Counted from the stretch's first letter, positions 8,438 through 18,321 are shown. The stretch: 64,000 bases of DNA from Ornithinibacter sp. (GCA_029266735.1 JAQSWG010000005.1:44198-108197), one strand, 5' to 3'. Numbers and translations are program-made. Notes: generated by a model not told the origin, from the sequence alone.

Positions 8438-8737
8438 TCACCGGGCGAGGGAGACCGCACCGAAGAGGCCGGCCACGAGGACGCAGGACAGGGTGTAGAC
8501 GGCGAAGGCGAAGCGGTGCTCCGGGGGTCCGACGAGGGCGAGGACGAGTCCTGCCACGAGGAAGCCGTTGTACAGGCCCTGGTTCGCGGCGAGCACCTTC
8601 GTCTGCGCGGCGAGCTCGCGGCTGGTGCCGAAGGCGGCTCGGCCGCGGGGTGTGTCCCAGAGCGCCATCTCGAGGACGACGATGGCGACGTGGATGAGCG
8701 CCACCAGGGCGGTGAGGACCGTGGCGACCGTCGTCAT
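8438..8737 (-). CDS. DUF1304 family membrane protein
   Basis: A 99-residue protein with an N-terminal hydrophobic helix, the diagnostic stretch VLEMALWDTPRGRAAFG, then TKVLAANQGLYNGFLVAGLVLAL and another helix. This is the DUF1304 signature (four-helix membrane proteins of unknown function). Most members are around 115-120 residues and carry a fourth helix after the VSRR-like turn; here the protein stops at GAVSLAR, so the last helix is missing. Either a natural short form or a 3' truncation. ATG at 8737 is the only sensible start. Confidence 0.8.
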   Translation of the reverse strand: MTTVATVLTALVALIHVAIVVLEMALWDTPRGRAAFGTSRELAAQTKVLAANQGLYNGFLVAGLVLALVGPPEHRFAFAVYTLSCVLVAGLFGAVSLAR

Positions 8738-8777
8738 GGCCGATGTCTACCGCATCGGGGGCGCCGGGGAGAAAGGC

Positions 8778-9758
8778 TCACGCCGTCGTGAGGAGGACCT
8801 TGCCGACGTGGCTGCTCGACTCGAGCTCGCGGTGCGCAGCGGCGGCATCCGCAAGGGGGTGGCGTGCGTGCACCACGGGCCGCACCCGACCCGCCTCGAC
8901 CAGCGGCCACACGTGCTCGCGGACGGAGGCGACGATCGCCGCCTTCTCCGCCGGACGACGTGCGCGGAGGAAGGTCGCGGTGACGGATCCCCGCTTCGCC
9001 AGCAGCGCCGCGATGTCGAGCTCGCCACGGGTGCCCCCCTGCATGCCGATGATCACGAGCCGGCCACCGGTGGCTAGCGCGGAGACGTTGCGGGGTAGGT
9101 ACTTCGCTCCGATGATGTCGAGGATGACGTCGACGCCGTGCCCGTCCGTGGCCTCCTCGAGGCGCTCGACGAAGTCCTCCTCGCGATAGTTGACGAGCAC
9201 CGCTGCCCCGAGGCGGCGACAGGCGTCGAGCTTGTCGGCTGAACCGGCCGTCACGGCCACGCGGGCGCCCTTCTCGTGGGCCAGCTGGATCGCCATCGTC
9301 CCGATGCCCGACGACCCGCCGTGCACCAGCAGGGTCTCGCCGGCCCGGAGGTCGGCAGTGAGGAAGACGTTGGACCACACGGTGCAGACGACCTCCGGCA
9401 GTGCCGCGGCATCGACGAGGGACACCCCCGCCGGCACGGGAAGCAGCTGGCCGACCGGCACCCGCACCCTCTCGGCGTACCCACCTCCGGCGAGCAGCGC
9501 ACACACCTCGTCCCCGACCCTCCACGCGTCGACACCCTCGCCCAGCTCGTCCACGACCCCACTGACCTCGAGGCCCGGCACGTCCGACTCGCCACGCGGG
9601 GGCGGGTAGTGGCCCTGGCGCTGGAGAGTGTCGGCGCGGTTGACCCCGGCGGCCACGACGCGCACGACCACCTCGCCGGCACCCGCCTCCGGCGGGTCGA
9701 CGTCGGAGAGGACGAGCGCGTCCGGGCCGCCGTACTCCGGGATGGTGATGGCCTTCAT
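8778..9758 (-). CDS. NAD(P)H:quinone oxidoreductase, zinc-independent MDR family
   Basis: A 326-residue medium-chain dehydrogenase/reductase of the QOR/PIG3 type. It opens MKAITIPEYGGPDALVL, has the GHYPPPRGESDVPGLEVSG substrate-domain segment, and the nucleotide-binding turn LVHGGSSGIGTMAIQLA that favours NADPH. The zinc ligands of alcohol dehydrogenases are missing, as expected for quinone reductases. It probably reduces quinones or enals in the cytoplasm. It stands alone. The ATG at 9758 lies just below a CATACC box that could act as a -10 for a leaderless transcript. Confidence 0.9.
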   Translation of the reverse strand: MKAITIPEYGGPDALVLSDVDPPEAGAGEVVVRVVAAGVNRADTLQRQGHYPPPRGESDVPGLEVSGVVDELGEGVDAWRVGDEVCALLAGGGYAERVRVPVGQLLPVPAGVSLVDAAALPEVVCTVWSNVFLTADLRAGETLLVHGGSSGIGTMAIQLAHEKGARVAVTAGSADKLDACRRLGAAVLVNYREEDFVERLEEATDGHGVDVILDIIGAKYLPRNVSALATGGRLVIIGMQGGTRGELDIAALLAKRGSVTATFLRARRPAEKAAIVASVREHVWPLVEAGRVRPVVHARHPLADAAAAHRELESSSHVGKVLLTTA

Positions 9759-9870
9759 GCCGCACACGGTATGCCGGTGAGAACGCCGTGGTCGCCCATC
9801 AGGAATGTCGTTGACGTCGTCGCCGGGGTGGGTCGACACTGAGGAGCTCGGACGGGGAGGGAGTTGGCAG

Positions 9871-10025
9871 ATGAAGAACGTCCTGTGCCTCGTCGGCCGG
9901 CACTCATGGCAGCACCACGTGATGGCGGCCGGACTGCCGGCTTCGACCTGTGCTCGCGGTGCGGGACGGAACGGGCCTCCTATGACAAGGGAAACCCGTC
10001 GTTCAAGGGACCGCTGATCGGCTGA
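9871..10025 (+). pseudogene. Small CxxC zinc-ribbon-like protein, apparent -1 frameshift
   Basis: An ATG at 9871 behind GGGGAGGGAG begins MKNVLCLVGRHSWQHHV. After base 9921 the family-like sequence continues in another frame as GRTAGFDLCSRCGTERASYDKGNPSF and ends at TGA 10023-10025. Restoring one G after 9921 (GTG GAT GGC) joins the halves into a protein of about 51 residues with a CSRCG knuckle, resembling short zinc-ribbon proteins of actinobacteria. As read, the first frame runs on to about 48 unrelated residues. It is either a broken gene or a one-base assembly error. Function unknown. Confidence 0.55.
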
Positions 10026-10173
10026 CGGCACCACGTGGTGCACCGGTCACCGTCGGGGTGGTGCAGGGACGACGCCACGTCTGCGGCCCGGATGATCGGT
10101 CGGGTTCTTCCCCCCGGGGCGGTACGTCACTACGGTGGGTCGATCCTGCTGTCAGCGCTGATAGGGAGCCACC

Positions 10174-11622
10174 ATGTCGATCGAACGCCGCACCGTGCTC
10201 AAGGGAACAGCCGCCGTCGCGGGCGGAGCGGTGCTCGGGGGACCGTTCCAAGGCCTCGTCGCAGGCCCCGCGGCCGCCCTGGGCGCTCCGGCCTTCCGGG
10301 CACTGCGGGCGCTGCCCGACGAGCGGGACGGCGTCGTGCGCCTCCACCTGCCCGAGGGCTTCCGTTACCGGTCGTTCCACGACACGACGACCGCGGTCGT
10401 CCTCGACGACGGCACGCTGCTACCGGGCCGGCACGACGGCATGGCCGCCTTCGCGAACGAGGCCGGACGGGTCACGCTCGTGCGCAACCACGAGGTCAAC
10501 GCACCCGGCCCCGCCTTCGGTCCCGTCGGTGACCACACCTACGACCCGATGGCCCAGGGCGGGTGCACCGTCATCGACACCACGCTCACCGGTGAGGTCG
10601 AGGAGGCGTGGACCGGCATCAACGGCACCCAGATGAACTGCTCCGGTGGCCCGATGCCGTGGGGCACCTGGATCACGTGCGAGGAGACCGTCAACGGGCC
10701 GGATGTCGGCGCCGACTTCACGAACGTCTCCAACGTCCCGCTGACCCAGCCCCACGGGTACATCTTCGAGGTGCCCACGACCGGGCGCTCGGATGCCGAA
10801 CCGGTGACCCACGCAGGTCGGTTCGCCCACGAGTCGGTCGCCTTCGACCCGCGGGGCGGCAGCCTGTACCTCAGCGAGGACAACTTCGGGTTCCCCTCGG
10901 GCTTCTACCGGTACACCCCGCCGACCTCGCCGATGCAGACCCGCCGCCTCGCCGACGGTGGTCGGCTCCAGATGCTCAAGGTCAAGGGCGTCGACGAGGC
11001 GCACCTCGAGGCGTCACAGGAGAAGGGCGCCCGCTACCACGTCGAGTGGGTCGACATCGACGACCCGGCACCGACCTTCCAGTACACCGCAGGTCAGCCC
11101 GCCCCCACGACGAACAACGCCGCGCTGGTGTACGTCGGGGACCAGGGACGCGAGCAGGGCGCCGCACACTTCTCACGGCTCGAGGGGACGGTCTACGACA
11201 ACGGCGTCGTCTACTTCACCTCGACCCAGGGCGGTGGCGCGGCGATGACCGGGCCCAACACCGTCACCGGCTACGGCAACGGCTTCGGGCAGGTCTGGGG
11301 CTACGACACGCGGTCCGAGACCCTCTTCCTCGTGTACGAGTCGCCGAGCCGGCAGGTGCTCGACTTCCCGGACAACATCACGACGAGCCGCCGGGGCACG
11401 TTGATCCTCTGCGAGGACAACGTCGACGACAACTACGTCCGCGGCCTGTCCCGGGGCGGCCAGCTCTGGAACATCGCCCTCAACCGGCTCGCCGGGCGCA
11501 CCAACGACGAGTTCGCCGGCTCGACCTTCAGCCCGGACGGGCACACCCTCTTCGTCAACATCCAGGCGAGCCGGGGCATGTCGTTCGCGATCTGGGGACC
11601 CTGGGAGCGCATCGGGGTGTGA
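10174..11622 (+). CDS. Tat-exported PhoX-like phosphatase (DUF839)
   Basis: A 482-residue secreted protein. The N-terminus SIERRTVLKGTAAVAGGAVLGG is a twin-arginine signal (RRTVLKG) followed by a hydrophobic stretch and an Ala-rich cleavage region. The mature part has PhoX/DUF839 features: LVRNHEVNAPGP, WITCEETVNGPDVG, FAHESVAFDPRGGSLYLSEDN, and the repeated Asp/Glu-rich calcium-binding loops of a beta-propeller such as LILCEDNVDDNYVRG and AGSTFSPDGHTLFVNIQ. PhoX enzymes are extracytoplasmic phosphatases using calcium and iron. DUF839 relatives differ in active-site details, so phosphatase activity is likely but not certain. It is monocistronic and convergent with the IclR gene. Confidence 0.85.
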   Translation: MSIERRTVLKGTAAVAGGAVLGGPFQGLVAGPAAALGAPAFRALRALPDERDGVVRLHLPEGFRYRSFHDTTTAVVLDDGTLLPGRHDGMAAFANEAGRVTLVRNHEVNAPGPAFGPVGDHTYDPMAQGGCTVIDTTLTGEVEEAWTGINGTQMNCSGGPMPWGTWITCEETVNGPDVGADFTNVSNVPLTQPHGYIFEVPTTGRSDAEPVTHAGRFAHESVAFDPRGGSLYLSEDNFGFPSGFYRYTPPTSPMQTRRLADGGRLQMLKVKGVDEAHLEASQEKGARYHVEWVDIDDPAPTFQYTAGQPAPTTNNAALVYVGDQGREQGAAHFSRLEGTVYDNGVVYFTSTQGGGAAMTGPNTVTGYGNGFGQVWGYDTRSETLFLVYESPSRQVLDFPDNITTSRRGTLILCEDNVDDNYVRGLSRGGQLWNIALNRLAGRTNDEFAGSTFSPDGHTLFVNIQASRGMSFAIWGPWERIGV

Positions 11623-11645
11623 CGCCCCCGTACCGCAGACCGGGG

Positions 11646-12355
11646 TCAGCGGTGTCCTCGGCCCAGCCGGGCGCTGAGCGCGGCCGCGGCCGCTCGCACA
11701 GCGGCCACCAGCCGGGTCGTCCCCCCCGCGTCGACGTCGGCCTGGGGATAGGTCACGGCCACCCCCGCCACCGGGTAGTCGTTGTGGTCGAGCACCGCCG
11801 CTGGCGCACGGCCTGCAGCTGCGCACGCAGCTGCGTCGTCGACGTCGGGCCGTGGCCGTCCCGCTGGACCAGGGCCGTCCGGTCCGGGTACAGGGCACGG
11901 ACCTGGGCGGCCGGGAGCGCGGCGAGCATCGCCATACCGGATGCCGTGAGCGCTGCCGGCAGCCGCACGCCGACGTCGGTGACGAGGTGCGGCCGGCCGG
12001 GCGCTCGCTGCTCGATGACGTAGAGCACGTCCCGCCCGTGCAGCACCGCGAGGTGCGCGCTGTGTCCCGTGGTGTCGACGAGCCGGTCCATGACCCCGCG
12101 CGCCATCCGCTCCAGCGGCGCCTGGCGCTGGTAGGCGGACCCGAGCTCGTATGCCGCCAGCCCGAGCCCGTAGCGACGCTCCTCCGGGAGGTGGCGCACG
12201 TAACCGCGGTCCGCGAGCACGCCGAGCAGGTGGTACACGGTCGACCGGGGAAGGCCGAGGTCGCGCGCGATGGCGGCCGCCGGCACCGGCTCGCCCCGGC
12301 GGGCGATGAGGGCGAGCACGTCGAGGGCGTGTCCGGCGGCGGGGGCGTTGGCCAC
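11646..12355 (-). pseudogene. IclR-family transcriptional regulator, apparent frameshift near the C-terminus
   Basis: From a GTG at 12355 the frame gives an IclR winged helix-turn-helix (ALDVLALIARRGEPVPAAAIARDLGLPRSTVYHLLGVLADRGYVR) and most of the effector domain (HLAVLHGRDVLYVIEQ, LTASGMAMLAALP). At 11795-11800 the coding signal jumps frame: AVLDHNDYPVAGVAVTYPQ continues one frame over and ends at TGA 11648-11646. One extra base in the CGGCGG stretch restores a 236-residue protein. It lies 2 nt behind the response-regulator gene, so it belongs to the same leftward unit and probably regulates the divergent tct operon. A sequencing indel is as likely as a real mutation. Confidence 0.7.
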
Positions 12356-12357
12356 GG

Positions 12358-13035
12358 TCAGCCGACCCAGCGGTAGCGGCGCTCGGGGCGCCCGGTCGTC
12401 CCGTAGCGGAGTCGCACGTCGGCGCGACCGGTCGTCACGAGGTGCTCGAGGTATCGGCGCGCGCTCACCCGGGACAGTCCCACGGCCTCTGCCGCCTCGG
12501 TCGCGGAGACGGCGGTGTCGGCACCGCGCAGCGCGTCCTCCACCAGCCGGGCCGTCTCGGCGCTCATCCCCTTCGGAAGCGCGGCGGGAGGGCCCTGTGC
12601 CCGGGCCGGCCCGACGAAGGCGCGGTCGACGTCCTCCTGGCCGCGCACCTCCGTGCGGTCGAGGAGATGGCGCTGCGCGGCATACCGGTGGAGGCGCTCC
12701 TCGAGGTCGGGGAAGCCGAACGGCTTGAGCAGGTAGTCCGCGACGCCGAGTCGCACGGCCGACCGGACCGCCTCGCCCTCCTTCGCGGCGGTGATGACGA
12801 TGGCGTCGCACGGGTGCGGACCGGAGCGCAGGTCCGCGAGCAGGTCGAGGCCGAACCGGTCGGGGAGGTAGAGGTCGAGGAGCAGCAGGTCGGGCCTCAG
12901 GCGGGCCACCGCCTCAGCGGCCTCCGCGCCGGAGTGCGCCACTCCCACCACCTCGAACCCGTCGACGCGGTCGACGAAGCCGATGTGGATCCGCGCCACC
13001 ATGAAGTCGTCGTCCACGACGAGGACCCGGATCAC
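12358..13035 (-). CDS. CitB/DcuR-type response regulator
   Basis: A 225-residue response regulator. The receiver domain starts MIRVLVVDDDFMVARIHIGFVD, has the phospho-acceptor Asp in LLLLDLYLPDR and the conserved Lys in YLLKPFGFPDLEERL. The C-terminal half (VSATEAAEAVGLSRVSARRYLEHLV) is the helix-turn-helix of the CitT/CitB/DcuR group, which controls uptake and use of citrate and C4-dicarboxylates. Its start overlaps the stop of the sensor kinase (ATGA), the standard coupled arrangement. Expected target: the divergent tctCBA operon, perhaps through the inverted repeat at 14775-14792. Confidence 0.92.
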   Translation of the reverse strand: MIRVLVVDDDFMVARIHIGFVDRVDGFEVVGVAHSGAEAAEAVARLRPDLLLLDLYLPDRFGLDLLADLRSGPHPCDAIVITAAKEGEAVRSAVRLGVADYLLKPFGFPDLEERLHRYAAQRHLLDRTEVRGQEDVDRAFVGPARAQGPPAALPKGMSAETARLVEDALRGADTAVSATEAAEAVGLSRVSARRYLEHLVTTGRADVRLRYGTTGRPERRYRWVG

Positions 13036-14723
13036 GGGAGCACGTCCGCGGGAACGGGCGCGGCGACGGCCGACACCCCGAGGCGGGCGACGAACGACGT
13101 CACGCCGTCCTCCCGCGCGACGTGGATCTCACCACCGCGGCGTCGGCAGACGAGCCGGGTCAGCGCCAGGCCCAGGCCGTGCTGCATCGGGTCGACGCGC
13201 TTCGTCGTGACCCCGTGCTCGAACACCGAGGGCAGCAGGTCGTCCGGGATGCCGGGCCCGGAGTCCGACACGACGATCTCGACGGTGCTCGCGTCCTGGC
13301 GGATCCGCACCCGGACCCAGGGTGAGGCCGCCGGCCCCCGGGGCGCGTGCTCGAGGGCGTTGTCGACGAGGTTCCCCACGACGGTCGCCACGTCGGCTGC
13401 GTCACCCGGCTCCAGCCGCTCCAAGGTCGTCTCGTCGCTGATCGTGAGGTCCACGCGTCGCTCGTTGGCCGTGGCGACCTTGGCCATGAGCAGCGCTGCG
13501 ATCGTCGGCTCCCGGACGAGCGTGTTGACCGTGAGGTCGAGGGCGTGGCGGCGCTCGCTCAGGGCGTCGACGTAGCGGACCACCTCCTCGTGCTCACCGA
13601 TCTGGATGAGGCCGCTGATCGTGTGCAGCTGGTTGGCGAACTCGTGGGCCTGGGCGCGCAGGACGTGGGCCGTGGAGCGGAACGACCCGATCTCGCGCTC
13701 GAGGTCGGCCAGGGCCGTGCGGTCCCGCATCGTCGTGACCGTTCCGAGCAGCCGGTCTCCGCTCATGACGCGCATCGTGCTCATGACGAGCACGCGGCCA
13801 CGTCGGATGACGACCTCGTCCCGTGCCGCCGTGACGTGGTCCTCGCGGCGCTCCGGCTCGGGGGGTTCACCGACGGCGGGTCCGGAGTTCTCGCCCACGA
13901 GCACCTCTCGCAGCCGACCCTCGATCCGAAGGTCGTCGATCGACGTCCCGATCGCGTGTTCGGGCAGGTCGAGCAGCTGCCGGGCGACCTCGTTGACCAG
14001 CGTGATGCGGTGCTGCGGGTCGAGGGCCACCACCCCCTCCGCGATGCCGTGGAGCATGGCCTCCCGGTGCTCGGCGAGACCCGCGATCTCGCGCGGCTCC
14101 ATGCCCCGGGTCTGCCGCTTGATCCGGCGCGAGAGGAGCCACGACCCGACGAGCCCCACCACCAGGGCGATCCCGAGGTAGGTGAGCAGGTACGAGGACG
14201 TGCCCTGGAGCCGGTTCCACGTCGACGGAACCCGCTCGGCCACCATGACGGCGCCCAGGTGGGCGCCCACGGCATCCTCGGACTCCCCGAGCACCGGCAC
14301 CTGCGAGACGAGGTGCTCGACGCCGTCGAGCTCGAGGGTGCCCGACCAGCTCGCACCGACCTCGACCCGTGGGTCGCCGATCGGCAGCCGGCCTCCCTCG
14401 AGCGACGGGTCCGTCGACACCCGGACGTCGAGGTCCGGCTCGGCGAAGCTCACAGACGACACCGCCGTCTGCGTCACGAGCGTCTGGGCGAGGGTGGCCA
14501 GGCCGGTGCGGGTGCCCGTCTCGGCCAGGCGGGCCCGCACGAGGGGGCTGCCGGCGACCTGCTCCGCCAGGCCCGCGACCCGGCGGCCCTCCACCCGCTC
14601 GAACGTCGCCTCCGACTGGGCCAGCGAGACGCCGGCGACCGCGACGAGGACGACGACGATGATCCCGAGCTGGAGGGCGAAGAGCTGGCCCGCCAGCGTC
14701 GGTCGTCGTCGCAGCCTGACCAC
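13032..14723 (-). CDS. CitA/DcuS-type sensor histidine kinase
   Basis: A 563-residue membrane sensor. Two transmembrane helices (about residues 12-35 and 175-198) flank an extracytoplasmic PAS/PDC-like domain that in CitA and DcuS binds carboxylates. A cytoplasmic PAS domain (EGVVALDPQHRITLVNEVARQLL) follows, then the phospho-acceptor region LRAQAHEFANQLHTISGLIQ and an HATPase domain with VGNLVDNALEHAP, SDSGPGIPDDLLPSVFEHG and HGLGLALTRLV. All catalytic boxes look intact. It should sense an external tricarboxylate or dicarboxylate and phosphorylate the adjacent response regulator. It is divergent from tctC across 82 bp. Confidence 0.93.
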   Translation of the reverse strand: MVRLRRRPTLAGQLFALQLGIIVVVLVAVAGVSLAQSEATFERVEGRRVAGLAEQVAGSPLVRARLAETGTRTGLATLAQTLVTQTAVSSVSFAEPDLDVRVSTDPSLEGGRLPIGDPRVEVGASWSGTLELDGVEHLVSQVPVLGESEDAVGAHLGAVMVAERVPSTWNRLQGTSSYLLTYLGIALVVGLVGSWLLSRRIKRQTRGMEPREIAGLAEHREAMLHGIAEGVVALDPQHRITLVNEVARQLLDLPEHAIGTSIDDLRIEGRLREVLVGENSGPAVGEPPEPERREDHVTAARDEVVIRRGRVLVMSTMRVMSGDRLLGTVTTMRDRTALADLEREIGSFRSTAHVLRAQAHEFANQLHTISGLIQIGEHEEVVRYVDALSERRHALDLTVNTLVREPTIAALLMAKVATANERRVDLTISDETTLERLEPGDAADVATVVGNLVDNALEHAPRGPAASPWVRVRIRQDASTVEIVVSDSGPGIPDDLLPSVFEHGVTTKRVDPMQHGLGLALTRLVCRRRGGEIHVAREDGVTSFVARLGVSAVAAPVPADVLP

Positions 14724-14774
14724 TATGAACTCAACCTTCTCTGCTGACAGAAGCGCGACAGCGGCCCCGCCGCC

Positions 14775-14792
14775 ACGTCACGATCATGACGT
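14775..14792. promoter_or_regulatory. Inverted repeat between sensor kinase and tctC, possible operator
   Basis: ACGTCA and TGACGT, perfect 6-bp arms separated by CGATCA, lie in the 82-bp divergent region, 13 nt before the first tctC ATG. The location suits an activator or repressor site for the neighbouring CitB-type regulator or the IclR protein. No experimental support; arms are short. Confidence 0.35.
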
Positions 14793-14805
14793 TCGAGTCC
14801 TCCAC

Positions 14806-15837
14806 ATGAAAGCGATCTCACCCATGAGAACTCACCGCATCGCCCTCGGAGCGGTCCTCGCCGCGGCGCTGGCCGTCACCGGCTGCGGGGCCACGAAGGA
14901 CCAGGGCTCCACCGACTCCACGGCGTCGGCCACCGGCGGCGGCGCGCCGGCATCCGGGCTCCAGTACATGGTTCCCAACGCGCCCGGCGGCGGCTACGAC
15001 ACCACTGCCCGCGCCGCCGCCCAGGTGATGGAGAAGGAGGGCATCACCGAAACCGTGCAGGTCTTCAACCTCCCGGGCGCCGGTGGCACCGTCGGCCTCC
15101 AGCGCGTCGTCAACGAGAAGGGCAACGGCAAGCTCGCCATGCAGATGGGCCTCGGCGTCGTCGGCGCGGCCTACACGCAGAACACTCAGGCCTCCCTCAA
15201 CGACACCACCCCGATCGCCAAGCTCATCGAGGAGGCCGGCGCGATCGTCGTGCCCAAGGACTCCCCGTACACCGACATCAACCAGCTCGTCGACGCCTGG
15301 AAGAAGGACCCGGGCTCCCTCGCGGTCGGTGGCGGTTCCTCCCCGGGTGGCCCCGACCACCTGCTCCCCATGCAGCTGGCCCAGGCGGTCGGCATCGACC
15401 CGAAGGCGGTCAGCTTCGTCTCCTACGACGGCGGCGGTGAGTTGCTGCCGGCGCTGCTGGGCAACAAGATCGCCTTCGGCGCCAGCGGGTTCGGCGAGTT
15501 CCTCGACCAGGTCGAGGCCGGCGACGTGCGCGTGCTCGCGGTGACCAGCCCCGAGCGCGTCGACGCCCTCAAGGACGTCCCCACGCTCAAGGAGAGTGGC
15601 ATCGACCTGGAGTTCACCAACTGGCGCGGCGTCGTGGCGCCTCCGGGGATCTCCGAGGAGGACAAGGCCGTCTGGATCGACGCCTTCACCCGCATGCACG
15701 ACAGCGACGCCTGGAAGGCAGAGCTCGAGAAGCGCGGCTGGGTCGACGCCTTCGCCACCGGCGAGGAGTTCGGAACCTTCCTCAAGGAGCAGGACACCGA
15801 GGTAGCCGAGCTCCTGAAGACGCTCGGCCTGGCATGA
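14806..15837 (+). CDS. tctC: TctC tripartite tricarboxylate transporter substrate-binding lipoprotein
   Basis: A 343-residue extracytoplasmic binding protein. The lipoprotein signal is RTHRIALGAVLAAALAVTGC, with the cysteine of the LAVTGC lipobox as lipid anchor, then a Ser/Thr/Gly-rich tether. The mature part has the TctC/Bug-family signature: VPNAPGGGYDTTARAAAQVM, LPGAGGTVGLQRV, DLEFTNWRGVVAPPGI. It captures a carboxylate (citrate-like) outside the membrane and delivers it to TctAB. A second ATG at 14824 would give a more compact signal peptide (337 residues); no clear ribosome binding site separates the two. First gene of the tctCBA-usp-rraA operon. Confidence 0.92.
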   Translation: MKAISPMRTHRIALGAVLAAALAVTGCGATKDQGSTDSTASATGGGAPASGLQYMVPNAPGGGYDTTARAAAQVMEKEGITETVQVFNLPGAGGTVGLQRVVNEKGNGKLAMQMGLGVVGAAYTQNTQASLNDTTPIAKLIEEAGAIVVPKDSPYTDINQLVDAWKKDPGSLAVGGGSSPGGPDHLLPMQLAQAVGIDPKAVSFVSYDGGGELLPALLGNKIAFGASGFGEFLDQVEAGDVRVLAVTSPERVDALKDVPTLKESGIDLEFTNWRGVVAPPGISEEDKAVWIDAFTRMHDSDAWKAELEKRGWVDAFATGEEFGTFLKEQDTEVAELLKTLGLA

Positions 15838-16349
15838 GCACCGAGGGCACCACGGCCCCCGCCCGGGTCAGGGACCGCGCACAGTTCGGCCTGTGCGCGG
15901 CCCTGGCCCTGGTCGGGCTGGTCGTCATCTGGGATGCCACCCGGATCGGCGCCGCGACGAGCAGCAACGACCCGGTCGGCCCGAGGGCACTGCCCTTCAT
16001 CATCGGCGCCGCGCTCCTCCTGGTGTCGGCGCTCTACGCCCTCGACGTCTTCCGCGGCGGGGTCGGTGAGCAGGAGGCCGGTGAGGACATCGAGCTCGGC
16101 CACCCGGCCGACTGGAAGACCGTCGGCATGCTCGCCGCCGCCTTCCTCCTCAACGCCGTGCTCATGGAGCCGCTCGGCTGGGTCATCAGCGGGGCCCTCC
16201 TCTTCGCCATGGCCGCGTTCGCCCTGGGCAACCGCCATCATGTGCGAGGGCTGGCCATCGGGCTCGCCCTCAGCCTCATCACGTTCTACGCCTTCGCGAT
16301 CGGCCTCGGCGTCAACCTGCCGGCCGGCATCCTCCAGGGAATCCTCTGA
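15834..16349 (+). CDS. tctB: TctB small membrane subunit of tripartite tricarboxylate transporter
   Basis: A 171-residue protein with four predicted membrane helices, the normal TctB topology: [23 protein letters not shown], then [53 protein letters not shown] and [21 protein letters not shown]. The FxxxLGVxLP-type ending ([14 protein letters not shown]) is typical. TctB is the poorly conserved small subunit that works with TctA to drive secondary, ion-coupled carboxylate uptake. The ATG overlaps the tctC stop by 4 bp and its own stop overlaps the tctA start (TGATG), so expression is tightly coupled. Confidence 0.92.
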   Translation: MSTEGTTAPARVRDRAQFGLCAALALVGLVVIWDATRIGAATSSNDPVGPRALPFIIGAALLLVSALYALDVFRGGVGEQEAGEDIELGHPADWKTVGMLAAAFLLNAVLMEPLGWVISGALLFAMAAFALGNRHHVRGLAIGLALSLITFYAFAIGLGVNLPAGILQGIL

Positions 16350-17926
16350 TGGACAACATCTCCGCACTCCTCGGCGGCTTCGCCGACGTCATCACGCCGG
16401 TGAACCTCCTCATCGCGCTGCTCGGGGTGACCGTCGGCACGGCCGTCGGGGTGCTCCCCGGCATCGGCCCGGCCATGACGGTTGCGCTCCTGCTGCCGCT
16501 CACCTACGGGCTCCCGGTCGAGCAGTCGCTCATCCTCTTCGGCGGCATCTTCTACGGCGGGATGTACGGCGGGTCGACGACGTCGATCCTGCTCAACACG
16601 CCCGGCGAGTCGGCCTCGGTCGTCACCGCCCTCGAGGGCAACAAGATGGCAAAGACGGGCCGGGCCGCGCAGGCGCTCGCGACGTCGGCGATCGGCTCGT
16701 TCGTCGCCGGCACGATCGGCACGATGCTCATCGTCCTCGTCATGCCTCAGGTCGTCGACTTCGCGATCACCCTCGGCTCGCCCGAGTTCCTCGCGATCAT
16801 CCTCGTCGCCTTCGTCGGAACCGCCGCCATCCTGGGCTCGTCCCGGGTGCGTGGCTTCGCCGCCCTCCTCATGGGCATCACGCTGGGCCTCGTGGGCACG
16901 GACTTCGTCACCGGCCAGCAGCGGCTCACCTTCGGCAGCCCGTTCCTCGCCGACAACATCGACGTCATCGTCATCGCGGTCGGCATCTTCGCCGTGGGCG
17001 AGGCGCTCTGGGTGGCCGCCCACCTGCGGCGCAGGGCCGCGACGGTGATTCCGGTGGGCCGCCCCTGGCTGTCCAGGGCGGACTGGGGGCGCTCGTGGAA
17101 GCCGTGGCTTCGCGGCACGGCGCTCGGCTTCCCGTTCGGAGCCATCCCCGCGGGCGGTGCGGAGATCCCCACCTTCATGTCCTACCTGACCGAGCGCAGG
17201 CTCTCCAAGCACCCCGAGGAGTTCGGCAAGGGTGCCATCGAGGGCGTGGCCGGTCCGGAGGCCGCCAACAACGCCTCGGCCGCGGGCACCATGGTGCCGC
17301 TCCTGGCGCTCGGGCTGCCGACGAACGCGACCGCCGCCATCATCATCGCGGCGTTCATGAGCTATGGGATCGAGCCGGGCCCGCTGCTGCTCACCAAGCA
17401 GCCGGACCTCGTGTGGATGCTCATCGCGAGCCTGTTCATCGGCAACTTCTTCCTCCTCGTCCTCAACCTGCCGCTGGCGCCGACGTGGGCCAAGCTGCTG
17501 CGCATCCCGCGCCCCTACCTCTACGCGGGGATCCTCTTCTTCGCGTCCATGGGTGCGTATGCCGTGCAGGGGCAGCCGTTCGACCTGTACCTCCTGCTCG
17601 CCCTGGGCTTCATCGGGTTTGCCATGCGTCGCTTCGGCCTGCCGGTGCTGCCGCTCATCGTCGGCGCCATCCTGGGCCCGCTCTTCGAGCGGCACCTGCG
17701 GCGGTCCCTGCAGACCAGCGGAGGAGACATCTCGGGGCTCGTCGGTGGACCCGTGGCCCTCGTCTGCTACTTCATCATCCTCGGCGTGCTCGTGTGGCCG
17801 CTCGTGGCCCGCCTCCGCCGAGGTGCCCGGGGCGACGACGACGACGCCGACCACGGTGGCGACGACACTCCCTCCGGGCCCGTGTCGACCTCCACCACCC
17901 ACACCTGGGAAGGACCCGGATCATGA
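16349..17926 (+). CDS. tctA: TctA large membrane subunit of tripartite tricarboxylate transporter
   Basis: A 525-residue integral membrane protein with about eleven to twelve helices. Diagnostic segments are [45 protein letters not shown] and the second-half repeat [21 protein letters not shown] with [29 protein letters not shown], the two inverted repeats that form the transport path. Ends in a charged Asp-rich and Ser/Thr tail. It forms the permease with TctB. Complete and of family-typical length. Overlaps the next gene by 4 bp (ATGA). Confidence 0.95.
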   Translation: MDNISALLGGFADVITPVNLLIALLGVTVGTAVGVLPGIGPAMTVALLLPLTYGLPVEQSLILFGGIFYGGMYGGSTTSILLNTPGESASVVTALEGNKMAKTGRAAQALATSAIGSFVAGTIGTMLIVLVMPQVVDFAITLGSPEFLAIILVAFVGTAAILGSSRVRGFAALLMGITLGLVGTDFVTGQQRLTFGSPFLADNIDVIVIAVGIFAVGEALWVAAHLRRRAATVIPVGRPWLSRADWGRSWKPWLRGTALGFPFGAIPAGGAEIPTFMSYLTERRLSKHPEEFGKGAIEGVAGPEAANNASAAGTMVPLLALGLPTNATAAIIIAAFMSYGIEPGPLLLTKQPDLVWMLIASLFIGNFFLLVLNLPLAPTWAKLLRIPRPYLYAGILFFASMGAYAVQGQPFDLYLLLALGFIGFAMRRFGLPVLPLIVGAILGPLFERHLRRSLQTSGGDISGLVGGPVALVCYFIILGVLVWPLVARLRRGARGDDDDADHGGDDTPSGPVSTSTTHTWEGPGS

Positions 17927-18321
17927 CCGTGCTGGTCGGCTACGTCCCCACCCCGCTCGGCGAGGCGACGCTGCGCGCCGGGGTCGAGGAGGCGCGGCGG
18001 CGCGCCGAGCGCCTCGTCGTCGTCAACATGTCGCGCGACGACGTCCTCGTCGACGCGCACCGGGCGGGGCCGGACGACCTCGACAGGGTCGAGCGCGACG
18101 TCGCCGAGCTCGGGGTCGACGTCGAGGTGGTGCGCATCGAGGAGGGTGGCGACCCGGCCGACGCACTCATCCACGCGGCCCACGAGCGGGCGGCATCCGT
18201 CATCGTCATCGGGCTCAGGCACCGCAGCCCGGTGGGCAAGCTCATCATGGGCTCGACCGCCCAGCGGATCCTGCTCGACGCCCGCTGCCCGGTGCTCGCC
18301 GTCAAGGAGGACGGCGGGTGA
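17923..18321 (+). CDS. Universal stress protein (UspA family)
   Basis: A 132-residue single-domain Usp. It opens [24 protein letters not shown] and ends with the ATP-binding loop of the family: [34 protein letters not shown] (G-2x-G-9x-G-S/T pattern). Such proteins bind nucleotide and modulate stress or transport; small Usp genes are often found behind secondary transporters. It is coupled on both sides (ATGA with tctA, GTGA with rraA), so it is part of the carboxylate-use operon and may tune transporter activity. Confidence 0.9.
   Translation: MTVLVGYVPTPLGEATLRAGVEEARRRAERLVVVNMSRDDVLVDAHRAGPDDLDRVERDVAELGVDVEVVRIEEGGDPADALIHAAHERAASVIVIGLRHRSPVGKLIMGSTAQRILLDARCPVLAVKEDGG

Noticed and set aside
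16286..17902. 538-codon minus-strand open frame opposite tctA
   Set aside because: Antisense shadow of TctA; Gly/Arg/Glu-rich low-complexity translation without motifs.
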